A stretch of DNA of 64,000 nucleotides from Streptomyces sp. BK239 (GCF_004217285.1 NZ_SHKS01000011.1:145301-209300); one strand, 5' to 3'; positions 24,522 through 33,335 are shown, counted from the stretch's first letter. Translations and numbers: made by a program. The notes: generated by a model not told the origin, from the sequence alone.

Positions 24522-24959
24522 TCAGGCGGCCTGGCGGCGCAGCACCTGCACGCGGATGGGGCGCGAGCCCGGACCGCCGACGTGCGAGAAGGGCTGCGTA
24601 CGCCAGTCGAGCCCCTGAGGGAGCGTCAACAGCAGCGCGGTGTCCTGCTCCTGGGGCTCCGCCGACGCGTCCGCCGGGCGGGCCTCGGCCGCCGCGCGTC
24701 CGGTGCCGGCGCAGACCGTGAGCCCGAAGGGGTTCCACGGCGAGGCGCACAGCGCGTGCTCCGGCAGGACCTCCTCGTCCGCCAGCAGCGCGATGGGCTG
24801 CGCGCAGTCCGGGCAGATCACCCGGTACATCTCGAAGGTGTCGTAGGCGTCGAACTCGTCGGCCGGGTCGTCGGGTTCGACGCCCTCCGGCTCGGGTTCG
24901 ACGGCGACCGGCTGGAGCCGCTTGGGCGCGGTGCGACCAGGGCGCTTAAGACTCTGCAT
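24522..24959 (-). CDS. conserved hypothetical protein with CxxC motif
   Basis: A 145-residue protein with an acidic N-terminal stretch (EPEPEGVEPDDPADEFDAYD) and a VICPDCAQPIALL zinc-ribbon-like half-site. A second pair of Cys follows (HALCASPWNPFGLTVCAGTG), then a beta-like C-terminus ending SRPIRVQVLRRQAA. Two Cys pairs spaced for one zinc suggest a small zinc-binding protein. The ATG follows AGGGGGAGAGTCCC. It is divergent from the Lrp gene. Function is unknown. Confidence 0.7.
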   Translation of the reverse strand: MQSLKRPGRTAPKRLQPVAVEPEPEGVEPDDPADEFDAYDTFEMYRVICPDCAQPIALLADEEVLPEHALCASPWNPFGLTVCAGTGRAAAEARPADASAEPQEQDTALLLTLPQGLDWRTQPFSHVGGPGSRPIRVQVLRRQAA

Positions 24960-25233
24960 GGGACTCTCCCCCTAGGGCTGGGCCGTGACGGCACTGCGGC
25001 CTCGACCACAGCAAGCACTTCCCTGCACGTCTCGGCGGTAACCACGAGGAACAGACGTACCGTCGGCGTACGCTGTGGCGTTCGTCACATGCCAAACGCA
25101 GATGCCCGTCCCCGCGTCTCTCCACATGCCCCGCCCGCGTCTCCCGCACACCCCCTCGTTCTGTCCCGAACCGCGTATGACCTGGGCTGCATAGGTATAC
25201 GCGGAGATCGGGCGCACTGTAGGTTCTTGCGCC

Positions 25234-25674
25234 ATGGAGGAGCTGGACCGACAGATCGTGCAGCTGCTCGTCAAGGACGGGCGGATGAGTTACACCGACC
25301 TGGGCAAGGCCACGGGCCTGTCCACGTCGGCCGTGCACCAGCGGGTGCGCCGGCTGGAGCAGCGCGGCGTCATCCGCGGCTACGCGGCCGTGGTGGACCC
25401 GGAAGCGGTCGGGCTGCCCCTGACGGCCTTCATCTCGGTGAAACCGTTCGACCCCAGCGCGCCCGACGACATCGCCGACCGGCTCTCCGGCGTGCCCGAG
25501 ATCGAGGCCTGCCACAGCGTGGCCGGCGACGAGAACTACATCCTCAAGGTGCGGGTGGCCACCCCGCACGAACTGGAGGAGCTGCTGAGCCGGCTGCGCG
25601 CCCTCGCGGGCGTCTCCACCCGTACGACGGTCGTCCTGTCCACGCCGTACGAGGCCCGGCCGCCGCGGATATGA
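25234..25674 (+). CDS. Lrp/AsnC family transcriptional regulator
   Basis: The 146-residue protein has the Lrp layout: helix-turn-helix at about residues 5-50 (MEELDRQIVQLLVKDGRMSY, LGKATGLSTSAVHQRVRRLEQ) and a C-terminal RAM ligand domain (GLPLTAFISVKPFD, VPEIEACHSVAGDENYILKV). Such proteins sense amino acids. A TGTAGGTT -10 element ends about eight bases before the ATG, so the mRNA may be almost leaderless. It is divergent from the small zinc-protein gene. The target is unknown. Confidence 0.9.
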   Translation: MEELDRQIVQLLVKDGRMSYTDLGKATGLSTSAVHQRVRRLEQRGVIRGYAAVVDPEAVGLPLTAFISVKPFDPSAPDDIADRLSGVPEIEACHSVAGDENYILKVRVATPHELEELLSRLRALAGVSTRTTVVLSTPYEARPPRI

Positions 25675-25781
25675 CGACGCCCGGCCGCCCGGGTCCGGCA
25701 GACCCGGCGGACGGACCGGCCGGGCGCGCCTGACGGGGCCCGTGTGCGGGGCGGGCCCGGCGAGGCGCGAGACTGGTGCCC

Positions 25782-27398
25782 ATGAGTGAGCGCACCCCCG
25801 AGCCGAAGACCGTCCTGCTCCGCCGTGGAGAGGTCCACAGCCCCGCCGACCCGTTCGCGACCGCGATGGTCGTCGAGCGCGGCCAGGTCGCCTGGGTCGG
25901 CTCCGAGGGGGCGGCCGACGCCTTCGCCGACGGGGTCGACGAGGTGGTCGACCTGGACGGCGCCCTCGTCACCCCCGCCTTCACCGACGCCCATGTGCAC
26001 ACCACCGCCACGGGCCTCTCCCTGACCGGCCTCGACCTGTCGACCGCGCCCGACCTGACGACGGCCCTCGCCCGGGTGCGGGACTTCGCCGCGGCCAGGC
26101 CGGGTGACAAGGTGCTGCTCGGCCATGGCTGGGACGCCTCCCGCTGGCCCGGCGGCCGTCCCCCGACGCGCACGGAACTCGACGAGGCGACCGGCGGCCG
26201 GCCCCTCTACCTGTCCCGCATCGACGTCCACTCGGCGGTCGTCACCACGGCCCTGCTGGACCTGGTCCCGAGCCTCGCCGCCCGTCCCGCGGACGGCCCG
26301 CTCACCGCCGACGCCCACCACGCCGTACGCGCCGCCGCGTTCGCGGCCGTGACGGCCGGGCAGCGCACCGAGGCCCAGCGCGCCGCCCTCGCCCACGCCG
26401 CCTCCCTCGGCATCGGCTCGGTGCACGAGTGCGCCGGACCGGAGATCTCCTCCGAGGACGACCTCGCCGGCCTGCTGCGGCTCGCCGCCGAGGAGGCGGG
26501 CCCCCGGATCGTCGGCTACTGGGCCGAACAGGGCGCGGACGGCGCGGCCAAGGCGCGCGCCCTCGGCGCCCTCGGCGCGGCCGGCGACCTCTTCGTCGAC
26601 GGCGCGCTCGGCTCCCACACCGCCTGCCTGCACGCCCCGTACACCGACGCCGCCCACACCGGCAAGGCCTACCTCGACGCCCGCCAGGTCGCGGAGCACG
26701 TCGCGGCCTGCACCGAGGCGGGGCTCCAGGCGGGCTTCCACGCCATCGGCGACGCGGCCGTCACCGCCGTCGTCGAGGGCGTGCGGGCCGCCGCGGAGAA
26801 GGTCGGCCTCGCCCGGATCCGCGCCGCCCGGCACCGCGTCGAGCATGCCGAGATGCTCACCCCCGAAACCATCGCCGCGTTCGCCGAACTCGGCCTCACC
26901 GCCTCCGTCCAGCCCGCCTTCGACGCCCTGTGGGGTGGCGAGGACGGCATGTACGCCCAGCGTCTCGGCGTCGAACGGGCCCGCTCGCTGAACCCCCTCG
27001 CGGCCCTGCTGCGCGCCGGGGTGCCGCTCGCCTTCGGCTCCGACAGCCCCGTCACCCCGCTCGACCCCTGGGGCACGGTCCGGGCCGCCGCCTTCCACCG
27101 CACCCCCGAGCACCGCGTCTCCGTGCGCGCCGCGTTCACGGCCCACACCCGCGGCGGCTGGCGGGCGATCGGGCGGGACGACGCCGGGGTCCTGGTGCCC
27201 GGGGCGCCCGCGGACTACGCGGTGTGGCGCACGGACCACCTGGTCGTGCAGGCGCCCGACGACCGGGTCGCCCGCTGGTCCACCGACCCCCGTTCCGGAA
27301 CTCCCGGCCTGCCCGACCTCACCCCGGGCGCCGACCTGCCCGTATGCCTGCGTACGGTGGTCGCGGGACGGACGGTGTTCGTACGGCCGGGCGAGTGA
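25782..27398 (+). CDS. amidohydrolase family protein (YtcJ-like)
   Basis: A 538-residue metal-dependent hydrolase. The N-terminal beta-sandwich includes ALVTPAFTDAHVHTTATG with the HxH zinc/iron motif (about residue 70). Further metal and active-site residues appear in GFHAIGDAAVTAVVEG, RHRVEHAEMLTP and the FGSDSPVTPLDPWGTV aspartate motif. This is the YtcJ/exoenzyme-regulatory type of amidohydrolase. The substrate is unknown. The ATG at 25782 was chosen over a GTG six bases earlier. It follows the Lrp gene by 107 bp on the same strand. Confidence 0.9.
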   Translation: MSERTPEPKTVLLRRGEVHSPADPFATAMVVERGQVAWVGSEGAADAFADGVDEVVDLDGALVTPAFTDAHVHTTATGLSLTGLDLSTAPDLTTALARVRDFAAARPGDKVLLGHGWDASRWPGGRPPTRTELDEATGGRPLYLSRIDVHSAVVTTALLDLVPSLAARPADGPLTADAHHAVRAAAFAAVTAGQRTEAQRAALAHAASLGIGSVHECAGPEISSEDDLAGLLRLAAEEAGPRIVGYWAEQGADGAAKARALGALGAAGDLFVDGALGSHTACLHAPYTDAAHTGKAYLDARQVAEHVAACTEAGLQAGFHAIGDAAVTAVVEGVRAAAEKVGLARIRAARHRVEHAEMLTPETIAAFAELGLTASVQPAFDALWGGEDGMYAQRLGVERARSLNPLAALLRAGVPLAFGSDSPVTPLDPWGTVRAAAFHRTPEHRVSVRAAFTAHTRGGWRAIGRDDAGVLVPGAPADYAVWRTDHLVVQAPDDRVARWSTDPRSGTPGLPDLTPGADLPVCLRTVVAGRTVFVRPGE

Positions 27399-28005
27399 TC
27401 CGGCCGCGCGGAGCGGCGAAGATCACCCGTCCGCGCGCCGCCCCGCGGACCCCGCCGTCTCCGCGCTGACCAGCGCTTTGACCGAAGACCCGCAGGTAGG
27501 GCGGCTGTTGACAGCCGACGGCGGGGGGCCGGTAGGTTCGGCCGGGTCCACCACCGGACACCCCGCCGGCGAACGTTCGCGCACTCGCCGCGGCGCCGCT
27601 GGGTCAGGGACGGTGCGCCCCACCGGGCCGCCGTCACTGGGAGCCAGGCTCAGCGCCCGCGCCGCGCGCGAGGGAACTTTCCGGCCGGTCGGGGAGGTGT
27701 GACCCGGGTGGGGCCCGGGCGCTCAGTAGACAACGGCTTTAGGTCGACCCGCAGCCAGCGGGCCCCAGGTCGGCCCGAAGGGCGCCGGGCCCCCATCCGC
27801 AGCGACGCGTCACACCGCGGGCTCACCCCGACGCGTACGCGCGCCCCGCGCGTTCCCTGACGGAGCGAGGGCTTCCGAAGACGCCGAAAAGACCTACTTA
27901 CCCCGATCTTCGGAAAACGACACCACCTTATGAAAGGTCCCGCCATGTCATCGCAGGCGGCGGCCACTATGGTGGTCCCCTGCGTACGGACTCGAAGGGG
28001 CAGCA
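27399..28005. other. 607-bp region without a convincing gene
   Basis: No open frame here has both protein-like composition and a ribosome binding site. It contains a strong sigma-70-type promoter (27508-27538, described separately), a perfect palindrome GCGAACGTTCGC at 27569-27580, and an inverted repeat TTCCGAAGA (27873-27881) / TCTTCGGAA (27907-27915) about 90 bp before ppm1. An AT-richer patch with CTTATGAAAGG at 27926-27936 is probably the ppm1 promoter zone. A small RNA from the 27508 promoter is possible. Confidence 0.45.
27508..27538 (+). promoter_or_regulatory. strong sigma-70-type promoter of unknown target
   Basis: A perfect -35 TTGACA at 27508-27513 is followed, after 19 bases, by TAGGTT at 27533-27538 (or GTAGGT with an 18-base spacer). 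It lies in a gene-free region about 470 bp upstream of ppm1 and points toward it. Perfect TTGACA boxes are uncommon in this GC-rich DNA, so a transcript starting near 27545 is likely. Confidence 0.5.
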
Positions 28006-28890
28006 GTGAACGACGGCGACGGGACTCTCGCGGCACAGGACCGGGGGAGGAAGTTCGGCCCGCTCGGCCTGGCCTTGGTGATCATTCCGACCTACAACGA
28101 GGCGGAGAACATCAAGGCCATCGTCGGCCGGGTGCGCAAGGCCGTCCCCGAGGCCCACGTCCTCGTGGCCGACGACAACAGCCCCGACGGCACCGGCAAG
28201 CTGGCCGACGAGCTGGCCGCCGTGGACGACCACGTGCGCGTGCTGCACCGCAAGGGCAAGGAAGGCCTCGGCGCCGCCTACCTCGCGGGCTTCCGCTGGG
28301 GCCTGGACAACGGCTACGGCGTACTGATCGAGATGGACGCCGACGGCTCCCACCAGCCCGAGGAGCTGCCCCGGCTGCTCACCGCGCTCAAGGGCGCCGA
28401 CCTGGTCCTGGGCTCCCGCTGGGTACCGGGGGGCCGGGTCGTGAACTGGCCCAAGTCCCGCGAGATGATCTCCCGCGGCGGCAGCCTGTACTCGCGCCTC
28501 GCGCTGGACCTCCCGCTGCGCGACATCACCGGCGGCTACCGCGCGTTCCGCCGCGAGACCCTGGAGGGGCTCGGCCTCGACGGGGTCGCCTCCCAGGGCT
28601 ACTGCTTCCAGGTCGACCTCGCCCGGCGCGCGGTCAAGGCCGGCTTCCATGTCGTCGAGGTGCCCATCACCTTCGTCGAGCGTGAACTCGGCGACTCCAA
28701 GATGAGCCGCGACATCCTCGTCGAGGCGCTGTGGCGCGTCACGGCGTGGGGCGTGGGCGAACGCGTCGGCAAGATCGCGGGCAAGCCCGCCAGGACCGGC
28801 AGACCCGCCGTCCCGCAGCGTCCGCAGCCGTCGGCGAGCGACGAGACGAAGGACCCGGCGGCATCCGAGAAGCCGCACAGCGACGGCTGA
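28006..28890 (+). CDS. ppm1: polyprenol monophosphomannose synthase
   Basis: A 294-residue GT2/DPM1-family glycosyltransferase with LVIIPTYNEAENIKAIVGRV near the N-terminus and the nucleotide-sugar and metal motif IEMDADGSHQPEELPRL. Conserved GSRWVPGG and QVDLARRAVKAGFHVVEVPI follow. It transfers mannose from GDP-mannose to polyprenol phosphate at the membrane, providing the donor for protein O-mannosylation and glycolipids. Start GTG at 28006. An acidic, Lys-rich tail (about 265-294) lacks the acyltransferase domain seen in mycobacterial Ppm1. fxsA lies 46 bp downstream. Confidence 0.93.
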   Translation: MNDGDGTLAAQDRGRKFGPLGLALVIIPTYNEAENIKAIVGRVRKAVPEAHVLVADDNSPDGTGKLADELAAVDDHVRVLHRKGKEGLGAAYLAGFRWGLDNGYGVLIEMDADGSHQPEELPRLLTALKGADLVLGSRWVPGGRVVNWPKSREMISRGGSLYSRLALDLPLRDITGGYRAFRRETLEGLGLDGVASQGYCFQVDLARRAVKAGFHVVEVPITFVERELGDSKMSRDILVEALWRVTAWGVGERVGKIAGKPARTGRPAVPQRPQPSASDETKDPAASEKPHSDG

Positions 28891-28936
28891 TCGTCCCCTT
28901 ATGCCGCTCTGAGCCGGGTCCAGGCACACTGGACGC

Positions 28937-29476
28937 ATGACGACTGGCGCTCCGACCCCCGCGTACTCCGTGCAGCAGCCCGTTCAGCAGCCCCGGCCCC
29001 GGCGCTCCCGGCTGCGGACGTTCCTGCCCCTGGGGTTCGCCGCGTGGCTGGTGCTGGAGATCTGGCTGCTGTCCGTGGTCGCCGGCGCGGCCGGCGGGCT
29101 CGCGCTCTTCATGCTGCTCCTCGCCGGGCTCGTCCTCGGCGCGGTGGTCATCAAGCGGGCCGGCCGGCGCGCCTTCCAGAACCTGAACGAGGCGATCCAG
29201 CGCGGCACGGCCCCCACCCGGGGCGGCGGCAACGGTCTGACGATGCTCGGCGGCCTGCTCCTGATGATCCCGGGCCTGGTGTCCGACGCGGCGGGACTGC
29301 TCCTGCTGCTTCCGCCGGTCCAGAAGGCCGTCGGCCGCTACACGCAGCGCACCGTGGACCGCAAGCTGCGCGATGCCGGCTCGGGCGTCCTGGGCGACGC
29401 CTTCCAGCAGGCGCGCATCCACCGCCCGGACGGCAAGGTGGTCCAGGGCGAGGTCGTCCGGGACGACAACTCCTGA
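28937..29476 (+). CDS. fxsA: FxsA family membrane protein
   Basis: A 179-residue membrane protein with the FxsA core at about residues 27-140. It opens RTFLPLGFAAWLVLEIWLLS, continues with AGGLALFMLLLAGLVLGAVVI, and has GLLLMIPGLVSDAAGLLLLLP. Its N-terminus is Gln/Pro-rich. FxsA of E. coli affects phage T7 exclusion; its molecular role is unclear. Gene order ppm1-fxsA then convergent rbpA matches other Streptomyces. A perfect terminator hairpin follows. Confidence 0.9.
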   Translation: MTTGAPTPAYSVQQPVQQPRPRRSRLRTFLPLGFAAWLVLEIWLLSVVAGAAGGLALFMLLLAGLVLGAVVIKRAGRRAFQNLNEAIQRGTAPTRGGGNGLTMLGGLLLMIPGLVSDAAGLLLLLPPVQKAVGRYTQRTVDRKLRDAGSGVLGDAFQQARIHRPDGKVVQGEVVRDDNS

Positions 29477-29517
29477 TTGCGGGGGCTCGCCCTCCGCCCC
29501 GCCGGAGCGGACACACG

Positions 29518-29565
29518 ACGACCGCGGGCGCCGCACATCTTTCGATGTGCGGCGCCCGCGGTCGT
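29518..29565. terminator. bidirectional terminator between fxsA and rbpA
   Basis: ACGACCGCGGGCGCCGCACAT at 29518-29538 pairs perfectly over 21 bp with its inverted copy at 29545-29565 around a six-base CTTTCG loop. The loop ends can add one more C-G pair. Its placement 42 bp after fxsA and 19 bp after rbpA, between converging genes, supports termination in both directions. Confidence 0.9.
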
Positions 29566-29583
29566 TATGTCTGCCGCCCAGGA

Positions 29584-29958
29584 TCAGGCGGACTTGCGGC
29601 TGTCGCGGGGATGCACCGCCAGGTTCATCGCCCCGGACCGCAGAACGGCGAGCCGCTCCTCGAGGACCTCTTCGAGTTCCTCGCGGGTCCGCCGCTCCAT
29701 CAGCATGTCCCAGTGCGTACGCGCGGGCTTGGCCTTCTTCTCCTCAGGGCCGTCGCCGTCCACGAGGAGTGCTGGGGCACCGCAGACCTTGCACTCCCAC
29801 TCCGGCGGGATCTCCGCCTCGACCGAGAAGGGCATCTCGAAGCGGTGCCCCTTCTCGCATGCGTACTCCACGGCCTGGCGCGGTGCCAGGTCGATGCCGC
29901 GGTCCGTCTCGTAGCTGGTCACCACGAGGCGCGTGCCGCGAAGAGCTCGCTCACTCAT
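29584..29958 (-). CDS. rbpA: RNA polymerase-binding protein RbpA
   Basis: A 124-residue protein identical in layout to RbpA. It has an N-terminal tail with MSERALRGTRLVVTSYETDR, a zinc-binding core (YACEKGHRF and ECKVCG, giving Cys-Cys-Cys with His), a basic linker KKAKPARTHWDMLMERR, and the C-terminal sigma-interaction helix REELEEVLEERLAVLR. It binds RNA polymerase and group 1/2 sigma factors and stimulates initiation. In S. coelicolor its gene is partly driven by the oxidative-stress sigma factor SigR. A SigR-type promoter is present upstream here (30020-30045). Confidence 0.98.
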   Translation of the reverse strand: MSERALRGTRLVVTSYETDRGIDLAPRQAVEYACEKGHRFEMPFSVEAEIPPEWECKVCGAPALLVDGDGPEEKKAKPARTHWDMLMERRTREELEEVLEERLAVLRSGAMNLAVHPRDSRKSA

Positions 29959-30019
29959 GAATCGTGCCTCCCGGGCTTGTCGCCCACAGGACAGGTGTCG
30001 CTGTCGTCGTCATCCGGTC

Positions 30020-30045
30020 AACGTCCGGTCGGCGGTAAAGATTCC
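30020..30045 (-). promoter_or_regulatory. SigR-type promoter of rbpA
   Basis: Read on the minus strand, GGAAT (30045-30041) is followed after exactly 18 bases by GTT (30022-30020), the SigR consensus GGAAT-N18-GTT. It lies 62 bp upstream of the rbpA ATG at 29958. This agrees with the established SigR control of rbpA in S. coelicolor. Confidence 0.75.
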
Positions 30046-30309
30046 CGTTCCGTGTCCCGTTCCGGGTCATGCGTCGCCGTCGTAGCCGCAGCCTTGTCAA
30101 CCATTGCAGTACCCACAGGCGCCCGGTTTGTCACATCTGAAAGCAGATGTCACCCAGCGTTTCGGCATCTTTGACGCGCGGTAACGGTACGCCGTGCAGG
30201 CCAAACGCGTACACTACCGCCCTTTGGCGTTGAGCGCTAAATCTTCTCGGGTGCCGGTTTCCCCGCGCCGGTGATCACATGCCGCGACGGCAGTCATTGA
30301 AGGCGCGGG

Positions 30310-31077
30310 TCAGGCCCACACGCCCCGCTCCTGCATGACCTCCCGCAGCGTGTCGATGTGATCGGTCATGATGCCGTCGACGCCGAGATCCAGGAGCCGG
30401 CGCATCCGATCCGGTTCGTTGACCGTCCACACGTGCACGTGCAGCCCGCGCGCGTGGGCGGCGCGCACGAAACGGCGGTCCACGACCGGGATGCCCGAGC
30501 GGGTCTCGGGCACCTGCGCGGCCACCGCCGAGCGGCGCGGCGCCGTGGGCACGCCCCACGACCGCAGCCGCAGGCCGATCACGCCCCGGGTGCCGTACGA
30601 GGTCGCCAGGCGCGGTCCGCCCAGCCGCTGCGCGCGCAGCACCCGCGCCTCGGAGAAGGAGCCCACGCAGACCCGGTCCCAGGCGTCGGCCCGCGCGATC
30701 AGGTCGAGCAGAGGGTGCAGCGCGGGCTCCGCCTTGAGATCGACGTTCCAGCGCACCCCGGGGAAGGTCTCCAGGAGTTCCTCGAAAAGGGGGACCGGTT
30801 CCGCGCCGCCCACGCGCGCGTGCCGCACCTCGGCCCACGGCAGCTCGGTGATGCGGCCCGCCCCGTCGGTCACCCGGTCCAGCGTCGCGTCGTGGAAGGC
30901 GACCAGTCTGCCGTCCCGCGTGGTGTGCACGTCGGTCTCCATGTAGCGGTAGCCCGCCTCGGCCGCACGCCGGAACTGCGCCACGGTGTTCTCCAGGCCG
31001 TCCGCGGCCCCGCCACGGTGGGCGAAGGGAATGGGCCCCGGATGGTCGAGGTACGGGTGGCGCAGGAGGACGGTCAC
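30310..31077 (-). CDS. glycerophosphodiester phosphodiesterase
   Basis: The 255-residue GDPD has the catalytic motifs PFAHRGGAADGLENT, METDVHTTRDGRLVAFHD and RWNVDLKAEPA, and ends with VWTVNEPDRMRRLLDLGVDG. It hydrolyses glycerophosphodiesters to glycerol 3-phosphate and an alcohol. There is no signal peptide, so it acts in the cytoplasm. The GTG at 31077 overlaps the upstream yczE-like gene by GTGA, so the two genes are translationally coupled. The 351-bp gap beyond its stop holds the rbpA promoter and a short hairpin ACATCTG-AAAG-CAGATGT at 30133-30150. Confidence 0.92.
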   Translation of the reverse strand: MTVLLRHPYLDHPGPIPFAHRGGAADGLENTVAQFRRAAEAGYRYMETDVHTTRDGRLVAFHDATLDRVTDGAGRITELPWAEVRHARVGGAEPVPLFEELLETFPGVRWNVDLKAEPALHPLLDLIARADAWDRVCVGSFSEARVLRAQRLGGPRLATSYGTRGVIGLRLRSWGVPTAPRRSAVAAQVPETRSGIPVVDRRFVRAAHARGLHVHVWTVNEPDRMRRLLDLGVDGIMTDHIDTLREVMQERGVWA

Positions 31078-31730
31078 GGACGCAGTATCGCTCCACGGGG
31101 TGGCCTCGCGGCAACGATCGTGCTGCCGGCCGGTGCCGCGGGCACGTCGAACACCCGGAGGAAGAACTGTGCGAGCGGCCCGATCGACAGCGCGTACAGC
31201 AGGGTGCCGACGCCCACGGTGCCGCCGAGGAGGAAACCGGTCGCCACGACGCTGATCTCGACGGCCGTGCGGATCATCCGGATCGAGTGGCCCGTCCGCC
31301 GGTGCAGTCCCGTCATCAGTCCGTCGCGCGGACCCGGCCCGAAGCGCGCCGCGATGTAGCTGCCGGTCGCCGCGCCGTTCAGGACGACCCCCGCCACCAG
31401 CATGGGCAGGCGCACGGACAGACCGTGCGCCTCGGGGATGACGGCGAGCGCCCCGTCCATCACGATCCCGATGACGACCACGTTGGACACCGTGCCGAGC
31501 CCCGGGCGCTGCCGCATCGGGATCCATGTGAGCAGCACGATCACGCCCACGATGATCAGGACGGTGCCGATGGAGAGGCCGGTGTGCGCGGCGAGCCCCT
31601 GGTGGAGCACGTTCCACGGCTCCAACCCCAGGCCGGACCTGACGAGCATGGCCGAGCTGATGCCGTAGAGCGCGAGGCCGGCGTACAGCTGGACCAGCCG
31701 TCGGACGAGATGGTGGCCGTTGGTGAACAA
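31074..31730 (-). CDS. YczE/YitT family membrane protein
   Basis: A 218-residue polytopic protein with about five helices, including LVQLYAGLALYGISSAMLV and LGLEPWNVLHQGLAAHTGLS with the family Trp-Asn motif. RFGPGPRDGLMTGL is the second conserved loop. The TTG at 31730 is preceded by GGGGGA nine bases upstream; the frame continues upstream but lacks support. Divergent from a MocR regulator and overlapping the GDPD gene downstream, it matches the yczR/yczE pair of Bacillus. The transported substrate is unknown. Confidence 0.85.
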   Translation of the reverse strand: MFTNGHHLVRRLVQLYAGLALYGISSAMLVRSGLGLEPWNVLHQGLAAHTGLSIGTVLIIVGVIVLLTWIPMRQRPGLGTVSNVVVIGIVMDGALAVIPEAHGLSVRLPMLVAGVVLNGAATGSYIAARFGPGPRDGLMTGLHRRTGHSIRMIRTAVEISVVATGFLLGGTVGVGTLLYALSIGPLAQFFLRVFDVPAAPAGSTIVAARPPRGAILRP

Positions 31731-31829
31731 GTGGTCCCCCTGGTGGTGGTAGTGGCCTGACTCATGACACTCTGGGGCGGGGGAGGAAACTCCATCCATG
31801 GCCAATTTGGGGAAGGTGGACTGGTAATC

Positions 31830-33335
31830 ATGGCGCAGTGGACCTCCGCGGTGGGGGCCGCGCAACTGGCGCGGCTGCTCAACTCGCAGCAGGACCGTCC
31901 GGCGGGCCCCGGCACGCGCCGCCCGCCCGCCTACCGCGCCCTCGCCGACGGCGTCCGGCTGCTGGTCCTCGAAGGCCGCGTCCCGGTCGCGGCCCGGCTG
32001 CCCGCCGAGCGGGAGCTCGCCCTGGCGCTGTCCGTCAGCCGTACGACCGTCGCCGCCGCCTACGAGGCGCTGCGCGCGGAGGGCTTTCTCGAGTCCCGGC
32101 GTGGAGCCGGCAGCTGGACGGCCGTCCCGGCGGGGAACCCCGTCCCCGCGCGCGGGCTCGAACCCCTGCCGCCGGAGACCCTGGGCTCGATGATCGACCT
32201 GGGCTGCGCCGCCCTCCCGGCCCCCGAGCCGTGGCTCACCCGCGCCGTGCGGGGCGCACTGGAAGAGCTGCCCCCCTACGCCCACACGCACGGCGACTAC
32301 CCGGCGGGGCTGCCCGCCCTGCGGGCGATGATCGCCGAGCGTTACACCGCGCGCGGGATCCCGACCATGCCCGAGCAGATCATGGTGACGACCGGCGCCA
32401 TGGGCGCCATCGACGCGATCTGCCATCTGTTCGGCGGGCGGGGCGAACGCATCGCCGTCGAGTCGCCGTCGTACGCCAACATCCTCCAGCTGATGCGGGA
32501 GGCGGGGGCCCGGCTGGTCCCGGTCGCCATGGCGGAAGGGCTCACCGGATGGGACATGGACCGCTGGCGGCAGGTCCTGCGCGAGGCCGCGCCACGCATC
32601 GCCTACGTCGTCGCCGACTTCCACAACCCCACCGGCGCCCTCGCCGACGAGGACCAGCGGCGGCGGCTCGTGGAGGCGGCCCGGTCGGCGGGGACGGTGC
32701 TGGTCGCCGACGAGACGATGAGCGAGCTGTGGCTCGACGAGGAGGCGGCCGCCGCCATGCCCCGCCCGGTGTGCGGCTTCGACCCGGCCGGGTCCACGGT
32801 GATCACCGTCGGCTCGGCCAGCAAGGCCTTCTGGGCCGGGATGCGCATCGGCTGGGTGCGGGCGGCTCCGGACGTCATCCGCAGCCTGGTCGCCGCGCGC
32901 GCCTACGCCGACCTGGGCACTCCGGTGCTGGAGCAGCTGGCGGTGAACTGGCTGTTCAGCACCGGGGGCTGGGAGCAGGCCGTGGAGCTGCGGCGCGGTC
33001 AGGCCCGGGAGAACCGGGACGCGCTGGTCGCCGCGGTGCGGCGGGAGCTGCCGGACTGGGAGTTCGAGGTGCCCCGGGGCGGCCTGACGCTCTGGGTGCG
33101 GGCCGGCGGGCTGTCCGGGTCGCGGCTCGCCGAGGCGGGCGAGCGGGTCGGGGTCCGGGTGCCGTCCGGACCGCGCTTCGGGGTTGACGGCGCCTTCGAA
33201 GGCTATGTGCGGCTGCCGTTCACCGTGGGGGGAGCGGTGGCCGACGAGGCGGCGGCACGGCTGGCGGCGGCGGCCCGGATCGTGCAGAGCGGGGGGACGG
33301 CGGGCGGGGAGGCCCCGCGCACGTTCGTCGCATAG
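31830..33335 (+). CDS. MocR-type PLP-dependent transcriptional regulator (YczR-like)
   Basis: The 501-residue protein fuses a GntR winged helix (about residues 40-110: LRLL-like VRLLVLEGRVPVAARLP, RTTVAAAYEALRAEGFLES) to a fold-type I aminotransferase domain (about 130-490). The domain carries HTHGDYPAGLPALRAMIAER, ADFHNPTGALADEDQRRRL and the PLP-Lys motif VGSASKAFWAGMRIGW. It is a regulator rather than a free aminotransferase. I chose the ATG at 31830 (MAQWTSAVGAA). It is divergent from the yczE-like gene with 99 bp between the starts, as for Bacillus YczR and YczE. Confidence 0.9.
   Translation: MAQWTSAVGAAQLARLLNSQQDRPAGPGTRRPPAYRALADGVRLLVLEGRVPVAARLPAERELALALSVSRTTVAAAYEALRAEGFLESRRGAGSWTAVPAGNPVPARGLEPLPPETLGSMIDLGCAALPAPEPWLTRAVRGALEELPPYAHTHGDYPAGLPALRAMIAERYTARGIPTMPEQIMVTTGAMGAIDAICHLFGGRGERIAVESPSYANILQLMREAGARLVPVAMAEGLTGWDMDRWRQVLREAAPRIAYVVADFHNPTGALADEDQRRRLVEAARSAGTVLVADETMSELWLDEEAAAAMPRPVCGFDPAGSTVITVGSASKAFWAGMRIGWVRAAPDVIRSLVAARAYADLGTPVLEQLAVNWLFSTGGWEQAVELRRGQARENRDALVAAVRRELPDWEFEVPRGGLTLWVRAGGLSGSRLAEAGERVGVRVPSGPRFGVDGAFEGYVRLPFTVGGAVADEAAARLAAAARIVQSGGTAGGEAPRTFVA

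Noticed and set aside
27569..27580. GCGAACGTTCGC palindrome as a LexA SOS box
   Set aside because: The actinobacterial SOS box needs four bases between GAAC and GTTC; here the halves are fused, and no DNA repair gene follows.
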